This document shows positions 8,588-23,409 of a DNA stretch of 64,000 nucleotides, piece by piece. The stretch comes from Chamaea fasciata. Taxonomy: Eukaryota > Chordata > Aves > Passeriformes > Sylviidae. A model generated the notes under the pieces. The model was not told the origin of the DNA. It made no database searches and saw nothing but the letters and a program-made list of their open reading frames with translations. The position numbers and the translations under genes are program-made. Positions within the stretch are counted from its first letter, which is position 1. Each line of letters begins with the position of its first letter. The stretch lies in NCBI GenBank assembly GCA_029207755.1, contig JARCOQ010000006.1, positions 29,222,522 through 29,286,521 of the forward strand, given 5' to 3'.

Positions 8588-11500
8588 GTAGGTGTGTGCG
8601 CGCCCCTTCGCGGGGAGCCGGCTCTGCCGGGGGCGGCTCTCCGGGAGGGCGCTCCCGGGATGTGGCGCAGAGGTGACCCTGCGGGGAGCCAGCCCCGGGC
8701 CGGGAGGCGAGGCTGGGCCCCAGCGGGAGCTGTCACCCATCGGGAGAGACGGGCTGTCACCGGAGCGCGGCCGCGGGCACTGGCGCGCCTTGGCTGCGCC
8801 TCGCAGCGTGAATCCTCTTTGGCCTCTGGTGCTGTCCTAGTCGAATCTGTCTTTAGCAGAAAACGCTGATTTGCAAGTGGAGCAGCACCTGGCAACGGAA
8901 ACGCTGAGTTTTGATATATGCTTAGGACAATTACCTTTCTAATATAAAACTTCCTGTAGAGCGAAAGGTTTACGCTGAACTTCGTAAGAAGTGACAGCAT
9001 TGTGACAAATAACGGTTCAGTTGGACTGATTCAGCGAAAACACCGGTTGAGTAACCGAGGGTAACAACAAACAGTTGACGTTAACCTGGAAAATGAAATT
9101 TCCTGTGATAAGGATGAACTCCTGCCCCGTAGCCTATGTAACATGGTAATCATAGGCTGAGTGGTTTTTTTCATTTAAAAATGTCAAGAGCTGTGATTAG
9201 GCAGTTTGTCAGAGTGGCATCTGCTAAGACTGGAAGTCTCTATGCCGACTTCATTTTATACTTTGAGCACAGGACCTGCATTTTTGCAGTGGAGGCCTTG
9301 TGCCTAAGTATGAATGTTGTTCACCCTTTTGCCCTGCATGGTTAGCAGAAAGGCAGATTCCATTGGCAGCATCCTTTATGAAGGGAAGTTGAATCTGGTA
9401 TTTTTGATTATGCATAGTCTTGTGTCTGGAGCATGTTACTGTGGCACAGAGGACCGAAGACAAGCTGTTTCAGTTTTTCATAGTGTTTTGATTTGACAGA
9501 ACTTTGCATTGTTTTACTTAGCCAGTCTTAATGGTCAGTTTTCTTTAAAGGGAAGTATTGTTGATGTACCTGTGAAAAGTCAATGAATTTAGTTGGATGT
9601 ATGATTATGAATTTTTGCACATACCACTATAAAACCATTGAGGCTGAAAATTAAAAACTAAGTTTATATTTTAGTTAATGTAAAACCAAAATAATTATAA
9701 AATGTAATACCTATGTATACCTATTTTTTGAAGGCAGACACTGTCTTGAAGCTCCTTGCTTCAGTATGGAAAAGGGCTCAAATTAATTTGGTTTTCTATT
9801 TGTATGGCAGAAAATTTGAAAGATTAAATTGAAATATGTCCACTCAAATTGTGGGGACTAAATCCGGACTGACATCTGAGAATATTAGTTTTATGTTTCA
9901 GGGGGTTTTTTTTTATAAAAATAAAATTTTGATCTAATCGATTCCCAATTGCATGTCTGTGGCTCAGGATTCCTGGAAAAATATCCTTTCAACTGAAGCT
10001 CCCTAAAAATGAGGATCAAATAGCGGTGGGATTTTTGGTCTGAGATAGTGGGTTCCTGTGCTTTTTTTATTATTGACTCTTGTTCCACAGAATGGCTTGT
10101 GGGGAAAGACCATAGTCTGAAAACGAATCTAGACAGAGAACTAACACGAGTAGTTTGACCATGAGCTCTGTCTGTGATCCATTTATAAATGCCCTCTAGA
10201 CCTGTGATGAGCACCAACTCTTTCACTGCAGATTTCTAAAACATCTCCAGAGATGGAAGAAGGGATGCAAATACTGTGTTCAAATGGTGTTGAATGGTAT
10301 TCATGGCGTTTTGCAATGGTATTGTATTGTAATATGCTTTGTTAGAAGGCTGAATCAGTGTTGTGTGAGTGGCAGTAACTTTTTTAACTCCTGATTTTAA
10401 ATGCTGAGCTTTCAACTTTAATAGCGTGTAACAGTTTAAAAAGTCTGGTAACTCTGAAAGTAGAAAATTTGGTCATGAAAAGTCATAAAGGTGTCAGTCT
10501 TACTAGGACTAAGGTTAGAGCTCTTGGATCTACTGCAGAGTGTGTTTAGAATAATCATTGGAGAATGATAACCTGCAGCTTCTGTGTAGATGAGTTTGAT
10601 GGAACATGATACATGTTTTGCTAGGGTGTTTTTACAGTTTTATCGGGTACTGGCCAACAAAGAATGATGAGGCTCAAGTATCTTGGAGTCCTCTATCCAG
10701 CTGCTTTTGGTTGTTTCTTTATTCCTGATGCATAAAGTCTGTCACTGTTTTCTGGGGTTTTCTAGGTTTATCCTTATCCCACTTTCCCATTTCCCTAGTT
10801 CCCCATTTCATTTCCAATCTCAGGCTGCTTTTCATTCCACCAAAGCAAATTATGCAACAGCTTTTCTTTTTCCTCTCTTCATCCAAGCCACACTCTTCTA
10901 CTCCATCCTGATATTTCCATTTGCATGTTTCTTTCTTAATCATTCCTCCAGCAGCATGCTTTCCCCAAGTGCTATTTACTTAGATCATTGGAAGCAGGAA
11001 GTAGTGTCTCTGCTGACAGTGTCTTGGTATAGAGATCTACAGCAGCTGGTTGAAGCAATTACACTGAATGTTTCTTCCATCACCCCTGGGGGACAGAATA
11101 ACCACTAAAAAAGACCCCAGTACTGACAGTAAAAGGACCAGCCCTTGCAAAACCTGAAATCCTTTCCTTTAAGATTTAGATAGCTGTAATATATGGATTT
11201 GTATAAACATAGACTTGACAGAGAGTCTTAAGATTTTTGTAAATGTTTGGGGGGGCAGAAATCTATCTCCTCCCATAGCCTTTGTGTTAATTTTTAAAAA
11301 AAATCTATTCTGAAACATTAATTGATGATGGATAATTTCATTTTTAAAGGTTAACACATAGTGATTATAATACAATATTCAGGGTAGTTATGGCTGTCTT
11401 ACCTCTGGCATTGTGGTTAACCTTGGCCAGCAGGCAGCACATGGTACCACACAGCCACTCCCTCATCTTCTAGCAGTGGGATGGGAAAAAGACTTGGAAG

Positions 11501-14500
11501 TGTAAAAGTGAGAGAACTTATGAGTTGAGATGGAGACAGTTTAGCAAGCAGAGTCAAGGCCACACAAGCAAAGGGAAATAAGCCATGCAAATAAAGCAAA
11601 ACAAGGAATTGATTCACTGCTTCCTGTGGTCAGGCATCCCCTAGCAAACAGGGCTCCATTACATGTAATGGAGACCTGGGAAGACATGCACTGAATGTGT
11701 GTGTCCATTTCCTCTGTCTTCCCCAAAGCTTTTATTAGCAAGCTCAATTACTATATGGTATGGAATATTCCTTTGGTAAGTTGGGGTCAGCTGTCCCAGC
11801 TGTGTCCCCTTCCAGCTTCTTGTGCACCTCCAGACAACTCAGTAGTTGGACAATGTGAGAAGCAGGATGAGCCATGACATGTGCCAGCACTGCACAGCAA
11901 CAGCTGAAACATCTCTGTGTTATCAACACTTTTGGTCACAAATCCAAAACGTAGCACCATACTGACTGCTGTAAAGGAAGTTAACTATCCCAGCCAAAAT
12001 CTGTACAATACCTGATGTTGAATTCCCATATGTCTTTTTTTTACTTCTTCAGAGGAATTTTTGTCAAATTTTATTAAGTGAAGTGGCCTTCTTGTTTCAT
12101 GCAAGCAGCTCCAGTGGATGGCAGAATAATTTTCTGATACTGCCAAACACTAAAAAACAGGGTTTAACCTAGTTTACATTTTGACTCAAAGAACAACTTT
12201 CTTTTCTGGCAGACCACCTGCTTCCAGATAATGTTCATATGGCCTGTGTAAGTATTTTGAGAGTTGTGCTAGTCCCAGTTAGTATCCCTACAGCTGACTT
12301 TTCTTCAGATTCTGTCACTGAGTAGAAATAATGCTTGGCAGTAGTGACCAAATTTTTAAGTGTATAAAGTTATCATATATATCTTGATACTTGGCTGCTT
12401 TGTCCTACTACTGTCTTCTAGGATTTAGGAGACAGGAAATTTTAAAAGGGGTTTTAGATTCCAGAACTAATAGTGATGATTACACAGATGTTGATGGGAC
12501 ACCTTTTTGACCAGTTTAGAACTGAGGCACATCATTTGAGACTAACTGGGGAAAAAAAAAAATTGAGACTTGTAGAGAAACAATGTGTCAAAACGGTCTG
12601 AATATCTGTCTCTATGTTCTGTGAAATTGTTACTGTATGAAACCTGATGATCTGCAGATGTAAGAGTTTATATACAGATGAGTAAGAAAATGCTGTTTGC
12701 CAAAAGTAGGCTCTGGAATGTGTCACCAACATTGGGTCTGTGATGTGGCAGGCTGTTTGATCAGACAAAGTTCATGGGATCAGTGCAGAAGTATACTTGC
12801 TTGACCAAGCATAACACTTGAGGTGTTCTGGTGGAAAGTAAGATTTGTTACAGAAGCAGCGTCAAGCTAAGCTACCTACAGGACTACTTTTTCCTGGATG
12901 CTTTCTGAGAAAAACTCTGGTCCCAAGGGCTCTACATATGATTACTTGGAGTGAAATCTTGGACACTATATTAAACGGGCAGTTTTAATTCCACAGGGGT
13001 GCTGCCACAGAACATTTCAGAAACAAAGTAAAATTCTGCACTCAGAGCTGCTAGTTTTGTGTCTGAAGGTTTTGGTGAAGACTGGAGAGCTCTGCTAGCA
13101 GGCAGCTCCTTTAAAGTTTAGGAGATGGTTATACAGAGCAAGAATCTGTTTGAAAGAGCTGTTATTTTGACAGAGTGACAAAGTTCCTCAGAGGAGTTAG
13201 TATTTGTCTTCTTACTTCCAAAAGTTCAGTGTCATTAGTAAAGCTTACTAAAATGATCTTGACAATACAAATTATGCATCTTTGTGCTCCTAAGAGACCT
13301 TTTATGTAATCGTGTTGTCATTATGTAAAGATAGTGAACTCCAGGCCTCTATTTTGGGGGAATATTCTCTGCAAATCACTTCTTTGAGAGATGATTTAGG
13401 AATTTAAAGAGGGGCAGGGAGAGACAGACACAGACTGTGTACTTCATCACATTTTTTGAAGGCACATTAATTTCCACGAGAAGGAAGCTATATACCTCAA
13501 GTGTTTCCGAAGGGTTTTTCCCTAGTATCTCAGCAGTACTGTCAAATTCCCATGTTGTGAAAATACTCAATGGGTCAAGTGTTTTCATAGCAGCACATTT
13601 CTAAGTGCATTACGTCATGCATTACCATCTCTGTGAAATGAAGAACACGACTTTACCTCCAAAAAGTAAGGGAAGCTTCCCTAGGGAGGAGGCGCTCCTG
13701 CCTGCTCAAAGAGGATGCTATTCCAAAAGATGCAAAAGCATCACTTTTCCAAAAGCCACTTGCAGCAAATGCTGTTTCATAAGTATTGTGCATTTCATGC
13801 CATAGGGCAATTGCCACATGTATGGTGATGGTTTGCTCTTTGGCTGATCACGTCTGAAGGAAGCTCCTTACTGGCATAATCTTGAGAAGGATACTGCTTG
13901 CCAGCTGTAGTGAGAGTCATGCTGAAGAACAAGGGAGAATTACCTTTTGTCATTAATTCTGTGTTCCTCTTAATGTTAAAAAAGGATGGTGCATGTTTGG
14001 GATGGACAGATCCAGCTACTAGTGTGTTTTGGCGTTGCATGCAGTGAAGCATATGAACATGTGGACCTGGATGTAAGTACTGACTAAGGCTTCTTGAAGA
14101 ACTGCTCCGAGTGAAGTGGGTCCCCTGTGAAACTAGTGCAAGGACTGATATATTGGTTACATTGTCACCCCAAGGATTTCCTATAACAGAGTTATATCTG
14201 AAAGTAGCCCTTTTTACAGCAGTTTAAACACATTCCAGCTTCCTATGCTTGTAAATACTTTAATATCATAATGTCCTTATCTCAGCAAAGTGGGATCAAC
14301 TAACAGAACTGTTGGCTAATTCATCTAAGTAGTCTGCTAGAAATACGACTTCAGTAAGCATCAAAACAATTTTGTCTACTTTGGGATTTTCCCACACTGG
14401 GAACCTGACAGTTAACCTTTTGGCCACCCAGCATGAAAACAGAATTGTGCTACTTTTATCTACATGGGAGCATATTAAATAAGCCTGAAGTCAAATATAA

Positions 14501-17500
14501 ACGAAGGAAGTTAGGAACAGCGTTGCTTTGAAAACCTTTGTATTTTAATAATTTGCACAGATTCTCATTGATTGAAGACAGATTACTTTGCAAACAAAAA
14601 TTCAAAGAAAGTTACTCACTTGATATAAATTAAAGATTAAACTACTGCAGCAAACATATTTTTGACTGCAAGCAAAATGCACCTTTAGTAGTAAATGTTG
14701 GCTTCCTTAGCTAAATTAGACTTTCAGTTGGAAAAAGCTAGGGAGCACTGATTTGACTTGGAATAAAGTTGTGAGATTTTATGTGATACTGCTGGAGCCT
14801 TTTGTCTCACATGCACACACAGAATGTATATTTTTAACTATTTGTTCTGCAAAACATTTTGCATTTTTTCTGGATATTCTCAGAATCTAGGAATTGGAGT
14901 ATTATTCTGGGTTTTGACAATGGATTCTTGTAGCTTACTTCTGCAGAGCTTGTAGGCATCACATTTTTAATTTCCAGAAATCCTGTATCTGGCATTTAAG
15001 CTTATCTATGAGAAAACTAGATATTTTTTCACAGAATAAGACTTACTTATTACTGACCTAATGTTACACCAGACTCACACTTAAAAAAAAAGGTTACTTG
15101 TGTGTTTTTTAATAAAAAAAGTTATGAGATACTGTACTGCTTTATCTTCTGCACTTTACTCCCAGGGAATTTGGGCCATATCATTGCCATTTTTTGATAT
15201 TTTCAGATAGTTCAGTGTCATAACTACTGTGAAATTTTATCTATTTCAGTGTCACTGTGGGCTTGTGCCCTGTGTTAGGCTTTGCATTGTGTTATGACAA
15301 TGTAAAGTTATTGCATGGGTTTCACTGGAAGGCCATGCAAGTTAATTCATGTTATACCTGATTCTGAAAGGAAATGTTTCTGAGGTAAGACAGCCAGTAA
15401 AATGAACATGGGACGTGGAACCAGAAATAGAGACTAGCCTGTGCTTCAAGGAACTTCAAGGAGTTCATGGATACCTTTGGTGAGAACACCAGATTTTTAG
15501 GGCATTTTGACTTGTTTCTATTGATAGACAAAGTAGATGAAAGATGAACCAAAAATGGGAGGGGGTTTTAAACACTGAATTTGCTTGATAAAAACTCTAG
15601 ATTTTCTTCACTCAAGTTTTTGCTGTGAATGAAGGAAAAAGTACTGAGGAGTGTCACTCTGAAGAAGTTCTGCAAGGAATGCTTTCAACATTGATTGACT
15701 TAAAAATGTCAGTTGTCTGTAACAAAAACCTTCATCTAAAGGACTATTGCTTTGTGACGTGCTGATAATATTACAACAAGTAGGGCTTTGAAACATACTA
15801 GTGAGAAAGCATTATCATCAAATTTTCATTTGCATAATAAATTTGAAACTTTTGAGGGCTTTCCCAGATATTTTAGGCTATTTGTAATATGTTTGTAGCA
15901 TAGATTGACAACGACAGCACACCCAATTGAAGAATGATACTCTTCCTTCAGAGAGGTACCCTGCCAAATTGCTATTTGGTCTTCAATTTAATTTTTACTT
16001 ACCTTATTTCAATAAAAAAAATTTCCCTCTGTTTCCTTTGCCCAAGTGTGGTTTGTATATAAGTGTTGAATCTATTTAATCCATTTTAGAAAGGGCTTTG
16101 AAATACCCTTCATGGGAGACCTAGGCATGTGTATGCACAATTCTATGTTAGGGAACAGCAGGAACACAGGCCAAGATAATTTTTTCTCTTCAGCTGTTTT
16201 AAACACCCAAAACAGGTGCTGTGTTCTCTCTGCAGTCCTTCTGCAAAAGTATGGCCCAGGAACATGGGGGTGAAATGTGGAGCAACAAGGTACCAGAGTT
16301 TGAGGAAGGAAGGGCAGAAGGATGATAACCATAAGTTGTTTGATTACAACTGTTAACACTTAAAATGTTTTGAGGATGGGGAAAAGATAATATATTGTTC
16401 ATGAGTTCTTAGGAGCTTCAGTTTTGTCTCTTTTTTTTTCTTGAGTTGTGAAGTTGAAAGGATGGAAAGTTTGTCTACCAGCTAGATTCTTGGTTTCAGC
16501 TGTGGACTTTTTTTCCTCTGGATTTCTAAAAACAGCGCAAGTCGGTGTACATGAGCAGGTAAACCAGAGATAAGCAGCTATGCCTAAAGTTAAGGTAAAA
16601 CTGCTATTAGGGGATTTGTGATTTTTCATGTGATGGAAATGAGTGTCTGGTTTTTAAAAGACAGAGAATTGTAACATGGTACAAAATCATAGTAATAAGT
16701 AGGCATGACCACCAAGAGGATTGGTAAATGTAGCATAAAAAATCTGCCTTCATTTGTTTATCAGAGAGATGTGCTTTTATGAAAGTTTTTGAAAATACTT
16801 GCTAATCACAGGAAGATTTAGTCTAGATAAGCTCTTGAAACTTCAAATAGAAATTGGAAACCTAGTGTATCCTGTTCACTCCTTCACCAACAGTACCTTC
16901 CCTGAGGTATTCAACACCTACTTTCTGTGTTCTGTTCACAGAATCACAGAATGGTTTGTAAGGGGCCTTAAATATCATCTAGTTTCCAGCCCTCCCATCA
17001 TGGTCAGGGACACCTTCCACTAGACCAGGTTGCTCAGAGCCCCACCCAACCTGGCCTGGAACATTTCCAGGGCATCCACAGCTTTTCTGGGAAACCTGTG
17101 CCAGCGTCTGACCACCATTCTTTTCTTCACAGTAAAGAATTTCTTCCTAGCATCTAGTCTTACTCTACTCTTTTTTCAGTTTAAAGCCATTCCCTTTTGT
17201 CCCACCCCTACATGCCCATGTAAAAAGTCCCTCTCCAGCTCTCTTGCAGACCCCCTGCAGGTCCTGGTAGGATGCTCTAAGGTCTTCCTGGAATCCTTCA
17301 GGCTGAACAATTCTCTCAGACTTTTCTCACTGGAAATGTCCCCGTTGTGTCCATTGCTACAGTAAGATTGCCAAAGATGGGCATAAATATGAAAAAAATC
17401 AATCAAGAGCAATTGATGGTGTCACTAAGATTTTCACGCTTGCCTCACTGTATTATCATTTGCAAATGTTGGGGAAAACAGAAGATGTTTGTTATGTGTT

Positions 17501-20500
17501 GAGATTAATTTCTTAAATGAATGCCTGAAGAAGTGCAAATTGAGGTAATATTTTAGAATGTCCTGGTTTTTAATTAGAATATTTTTTACTTCCCAGTAAT
17601 TATGGCTTTTATACAAGAGAAAATGTTCTGTATGATACATAAACTATTAAGCATAATAGAAGCAATAAAGCTCTGAAAAGAAATTTGGATAAAAAATTTC
17701 TATTTCCAAAGAAAGTTTTTTTATTAGTTTGCTAATTGTGTACCTGGAGTTTTCTGCAGCCAAACTTTGCTTTTATTTGGACATATAGTGTATAGACCAA
17801 TGATCCAATACATATTAAGTCTTGGTTATGTTTATTTAAATTCATGTTGGATCAAGAGCAGAAATAGGTTGTTTTGACTCTTTCAGATAAAACCTCTAAG
17901 TTCAAAATAAATTGGTGTTTTTACTCCTGGGAATAAAACAATGCTTAAACTCACAGTTTTCCCTCACTTGAAGTAGGTGGAGCTTGCTGCTGGCGCAGGT
18001 GGTTATTTTCTTTTTTTCATAATCTGTAAGCTCCTGTGGCCTAGGTTTTGAAACAAATAACTGCTTTCATGGGGTAGATTCAGGCATCTATCTGGCTTAA
18101 AAATATCACCACTAAAAGAAAAGTTCTGTCAGACCAGTTCCCTTATCCAGTTTGACACTTGGAAAAGCGAACATAAAGCAGCAGAGCAAGGTCATACAGG
18201 TAATTGGGCCTCTAGGGAGGTACTGCTCTTTATGGGGACAGGCTGTATTCAAATCAGGTTACAGTGACTTTGAGCCAGAGCATGAAATACTAGCATTGCT
18301 CTATAGTCAGAGAGGAACTAGACTGAAAAATGAGGCAGAAATTAAGGCTTTACTGACATGCATAAATTTTAAGCATGTCTTTAAAATTCCATGTTTGCAG
18401 CATGTTATTTTATACTTGTAGTAACATAGAGTCCTTAAGATAATGTTCAAATATGTGTCTGAGAACTTAGCAAATGTTTTTTCTGAGTATCTCAAGCGAA
18501 ATATTAAGCAGTAGTACCTGAGACAGGAAGAATTTCTTGAGAGCGAGGAATCTCAACATGCTCTCTAAATACTGACAGTGATGAAAACTAAAATGATATT
18601 TGAGAGATATATTATCTAGAGATTTCCCTGATTGTGTATGTTTGATTAGGACTGACTACAATTGATTATACATACAGTGTGTGTAATAGGGCCTTGAAGC
18701 TGTTTCTTTTCTGAAAATTGACTTTGCAGAAATATTGCTTTATTACTCATGTTTGCAACCTGACTGTATTCACAAGCACATTTGTAATAATGATAAAATA
18801 ACATTTGTATCAAAAAAGATAGATTATTAAACTTGAAATACAAGGATAATCATTTATGTCACTACATGTTCTATCAAAACAACTGAGCTGTGTACTTCCC
18901 ACATGAAGGCATAGCTTGAATGCCACTGGACTGCTGAAGGATCAGTAAGATCAAAATATTCAAACAGTGAGATAGATAGGACAGAAATATTTGGTCTTGC
19001 ATGTGAGTATGTTAGAAAAGAATTCCACTTCTTTCTGTCATTTTAAGTTGACTTTGTACATTTGGCTGTTAAACTATTTTTTCCCCATATTTAATTTGGT
19101 AATCATTTGAAAATTATAAAAAACATGAAGCCCTGGTTTAGAGCTGCATCTCAGGCAGAAGTGCAGAATATTTGTAGAGCAGTCTACTGAAAATTAAATT
19201 AATCTTACTTTCTGTGGTAGGTTTGTCTGTTGAAACAAAATATTCTCACACATACACACATGGAGCGATGATTTTGAAAGTAGTAGACAGTCCAGAAAGA
19301 GAAATACACAGTCAATTTTCTTTTGTCCTTAAGGCTGGCTAAAATGTCCTAGATAAGGTATTAAGTAGTAAGACTCCCCTGTAAAACTTTTTTTTTCCAT
19401 GTAGAAACTGTTTGACCTCTTCTAGACACATTCATCTTTGACGTTTCTCTTCTACAAATCGAATTTAATCTCCTATTTACAACTGAGGCCATAAAATTTT
19501 GTTTGACTATAGAAGTCTCAACAATGTTTTATTTTTTAAGGATGTTGTTTGAAAAGCTGAAGAAAAGTGAGCCCAGATCTTTGACTACTCAGTATAAATG
19601 TGTCTTTGCTTCTAATTGCTGAAATCTGTAATCTATTCGTGGAAGGGTTTTGGAAAACCAATTTCTGTTTGTATTTGAGGACAGTTATCTCTTAGCCACT
19701 GCAGACATCTTCCAACTTATGTTTGGGTTTAGATGCCTCTAAAGAATAAGGTGCATTTGTCTGTTTTCTTAGCTGTTAAAACAAAACATAAAATTAGTTA
19801 AATTGTGTGTGCCTTACTTACACAGATGGAAAATTTTAGGAATACTGTATTAAATGACAGGAATAATGAAAAACTTGGGAGATTTCATTGATAAGATTCT
19901 GCATTCCTATTTTAACATAATGGGAGAAGTTACCTATATGATTGCTCTTCCTTCTACAAAACAGTTTGGGTTTGGCTTTTTCATCTCTGAAAAAATGTTG
20001 ATACATACATTTTCTCCAAGACAGTGATTCCACAGAGGAGCTTGCCTCATTATGGTCTAAAAAGATAGCAGTAACATATTTTCTGTAAAGATTTGGCAGT
20101 GCAACAGAAATATGTGAGAATTTAGAGCATTTACAGTTTTGTACTACCGAGTAGATATTTAAATCAGCTGGATTGGAAATATACCAGAAACTCCTGACAT
20201 AAACTCTCATGATATGTGAATTTAAAGCTATATTATACTTCTGTAACTCTGGAATTATAATTATATTTTTCTTCAGTTCACCCAGATGTGGTAGCTTTAC
20301 ACTGGTGTATATTATGGAGATCTATTACTATCAACAGATGCACTCTGTATTAAGAAACAATATGGGAAAAGTATTACTCTGTTGTCTTCTGGAACTATCA
20401 GAAAATGGGAGTAATTTAGGCAGGGTTGGTTGAAGTCTGCCTGCTGAAGTTACAATTTCCTTGAGTTAAAGTTGCCCCTTCTTCTATGATTCAGGAGCTG

Positions 20501-23370
20501 AATTTCTCTTTTTTAAATTTTTTTCTTCTGAGGTTGGGTAGTACCACCAGCTAAAGTTGTAGAAGACTGAAAATGATAGCAGTGAAATCCCAATTGCAGT
20601 TTCAGCTCATACCATAGAAAAAATACTTGGATGTGTTTGACTTCATGAATTACCACTTTTATAGTTACAGTTCCTTTATGGTGAATGTGGCAATTGTAAA
20701 TCAAAGCTTTTCATATATTAAAACTGTCTTTCTGTCTTTAAAGGTTACAGAAAACAGGTCAGACCTTGAAGATTTACACCTTTATGCAACTCCACGGGAG
20801 CAACGGTTTCGTAGGTTTGCCAGTCTAGAATTTGAAGGACAGCTGTACATGACTCCATACGACTTCATCCAGGCTGTTACAAGTGATGAACCCAAACGTA
20901 AGCAGGAGTTTTGTAATGCTAAAACTGCTAGGGAAAATGTCCATGGTGCATGTTATTTTCCCATTTGCTTTTGTTTCCTACTTCTGTTTCTGATTGTAGT
21001 AAAAAGGTACTGCATCTTCAGAATTTTGATGGTGTCCAAATGCATACAGACAGTATGCTGATTGTTACTAGATTGTAAACATCTGTATGCTAGTTAAACA
21101 TTCTTTTCTTAAAGGTTGCAAGCAGCTCAACAGTCATGGAAGATGGCAAGTTAATTTGTGCCATTTGCATTGACACAGTTTCTTTTTGAGCAGGCTTGCA
21201 TTGCTGTAAAGTTCTTGCTTCCTCTTCTGTGTAGGTTCTCTATAAGCAGGCAACGTACGCGTTCTCTAAAACACCTAAGATATAACATATAACTGTGTCA
21301 TGGCTTTCTAAATAACGAGCTTTGAGTAAGAGTTTTAGTACCCCAGGGGATCAACTTTCTACACTTGAACATTGCCAGTGTTAGTACTATGTGTTAATTA
21401 ATGAAAAATTAACTATCAACTTTAGGTCATTTATTGTCAAATCTTTGCTTTAAGTATCAAAGAGTGACTAAATAGTAAGGTGATCCCTTTCTGCTCTAGT
21501 TTGATTTCCTGGCCCTCAGGCTTGCAGTGCATTGGTAACAGCACACAGCTTCTGGGGAATGGGAATATCTTTGCTCAGGTATGACATGTATAATCACTCA
21601 CCTTAGGTTTTCCTTTCTTCAGTCTACACCACAAAACTGGTATAGAGAACAGTCAAAAGCTAAAAGACTGCTAAAACAGTCAGGGGAAGCTTAAAATTCT
21701 GTGCAGATGTTGGATTTTTCCCCTTTGTTCTCTTAACAGTAATTAAACAAGAGCAAAGAATTCAGCCATGGCACATCAGTGATCAAAACTTCTGTAACTT
21801 TTGAATAAAGATATAATCTCATTGTAACAGTGAAGATAGATCTTAGATGATGAAAACTTGCAAAACTTTGAAATTCTTACCAGAAAGCAATTTTTTTTTT
21901 TCAGTTAAAAGAGAGGAAGCAGATTGCTTATCACACAAGTTAATACAAATACACATAAACACTTTTTATCTATTTCCTCTGCTCAGACCTTCAGTTCTTC
22001 CCTTTTTGTTAGTGTGGAATTGGGTTTCACTCTGTATGGTCAGGAAGCATTTGTGCTATATATACTGGACATCATTAAAACATTTTGATTTAACTCTGTT
22101 CTGTGACAGTTTGATTGGCTAGAACACACTATATGTATGGTTTGCTATTAAAAATATTTCCATGCTAATGAAGTTTCTGCTTCCTTCTCTCACAAAGCAA
22201 ATACTCAGATTTTAAAAACCAAACCAAAAATCATTTAGCTCATAAGGACATTCTGTTTATCTCATGGAAAAGGAGAAGAGATCTGGAGTTGGGCAGTCAG
22301 GCACCCTTCTGAATTCAGTGTAGCAAACCTTATTTCTATTAACATCCTTTCTGTTCATCCAGTTCACCTCTGAAACCAAAAGCAAAACTAACCTGGGTGT
22401 CTTTTAGGTTTCATGGTATCAGAGATTACATGGCTGACATAACTTATTTAAAGGATAATAACTAAGTAGAAGTGGATCACTTCAGTCTAGTGCAGGCCAT
22501 ATTGTCTGGGACAATGGGACAGAAGGCCGATAAATAGGAAGTAATAGCTGAAATAGATGACCCACAGATTACCACATCCAGCTTCTCATCTCTGACTGTG
22601 GTAATTTTAACCTTTGTACCGCAGATTGCCAAAGTACCACTTTGTCTTCTTGGGCTAGTCAATTTTCTGTCTTGCTGTGTTGAAAGTAGTACATTTAAGG
22701 AAGGATTTTTTCTAATAATACATGCTAAACATTTTATTTTTTATTTTTGGGTTCATTTTATAAATAACTTGCAAGTTGCATATAATTGGGTCCATTCAGG
22801 CTGACATACTAGAGCATCTATATTTTGCATAATAATAATTTAAAAAATGCATACCTGGGGATTTTATGAATGAAGACTAGAAAGGTCTTGAGTTTTGTCA
22901 AAAAGCAAAAATGCCCTTTGAAGTATAATAATAGAAGCTCTTTATGTCAGCTTTATAGAAAAGCTAATAATAGTAGGCCTGAATGATATTTGTGATGGAG
23001 TGAATGCGTCTATTGTGACTGATTTACTTTGGAAATCATGTAAACCCTACAAAAGTCAAGAGGGTGTTCACTTCCTTTTTTGATTAAACACTAACTAATA
23101 TGGTAGGAGTAGATTTTCCTTTATAAAACATAACTTTTTACTGCAGACATTTATTTAAAAAATATAAAATAAATCCTGTAATTAACTTGCTTCTGCCATT
23201 ATGGTGCAGGCTTTTATTTGGGAATATACATTATTTTAATAATCATTCTTGATACATTTTTATAATCTGAATATATGTTTATATGTTGAGAAAGCAAATT
23301 AAGAGAAGATGAAATATATTTTTCCCCTTAGTGCTAACTCTAGTAGATTTAGCTTAATACTGAGTGTAAG

Positions 23371-23409
<39 letters not shown>

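Larger units (their letters stand above)
7840..8800. promoter_or_regulatory. MICU3: CpG-island promoter of MICU3
   Basis: This is GC-rich, CpG-dense DNA covering the upstream region, exon 1 and the start of intron 1. No TATA box is seen. A tandem GC box for Sp1-type factors (8185-8198) lies about 100 bases before the start codon. This is typical of a broad housekeeping-style promoter for a nuclear gene for a mitochondrial protein. Confidence 0.85.
8588..20743 (+). other. MICU3: MICU3 intron 1 (12.2 kb)
   Basis: The first 200 bases are still CpG island. The rest is AT-rich and holds a near-complete antisense LTR (11412-12007) and a CR1 fragment (16937-17360). Open frames up to 141 codons (10683-11108) show no domain and poor codon structure. 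No other gene was found. Confidence 0.8.

Noticed and set aside
7810..9000. 396-codon minus-strand open frame over the MICU3 promoter
   Set aside because: GC-rich CpG-island DNA rarely contains stops. The peptide is Arg/Ala/Pro/Gly-rich with no family match and lies opposite MICU3 exon 1.
10683..11108. 141-codon open frame in MICU3 intron 1
   Set aside because: Hydrophobic and serine-rich from T/C-rich DNA, with no recognisable domain and no splice context.
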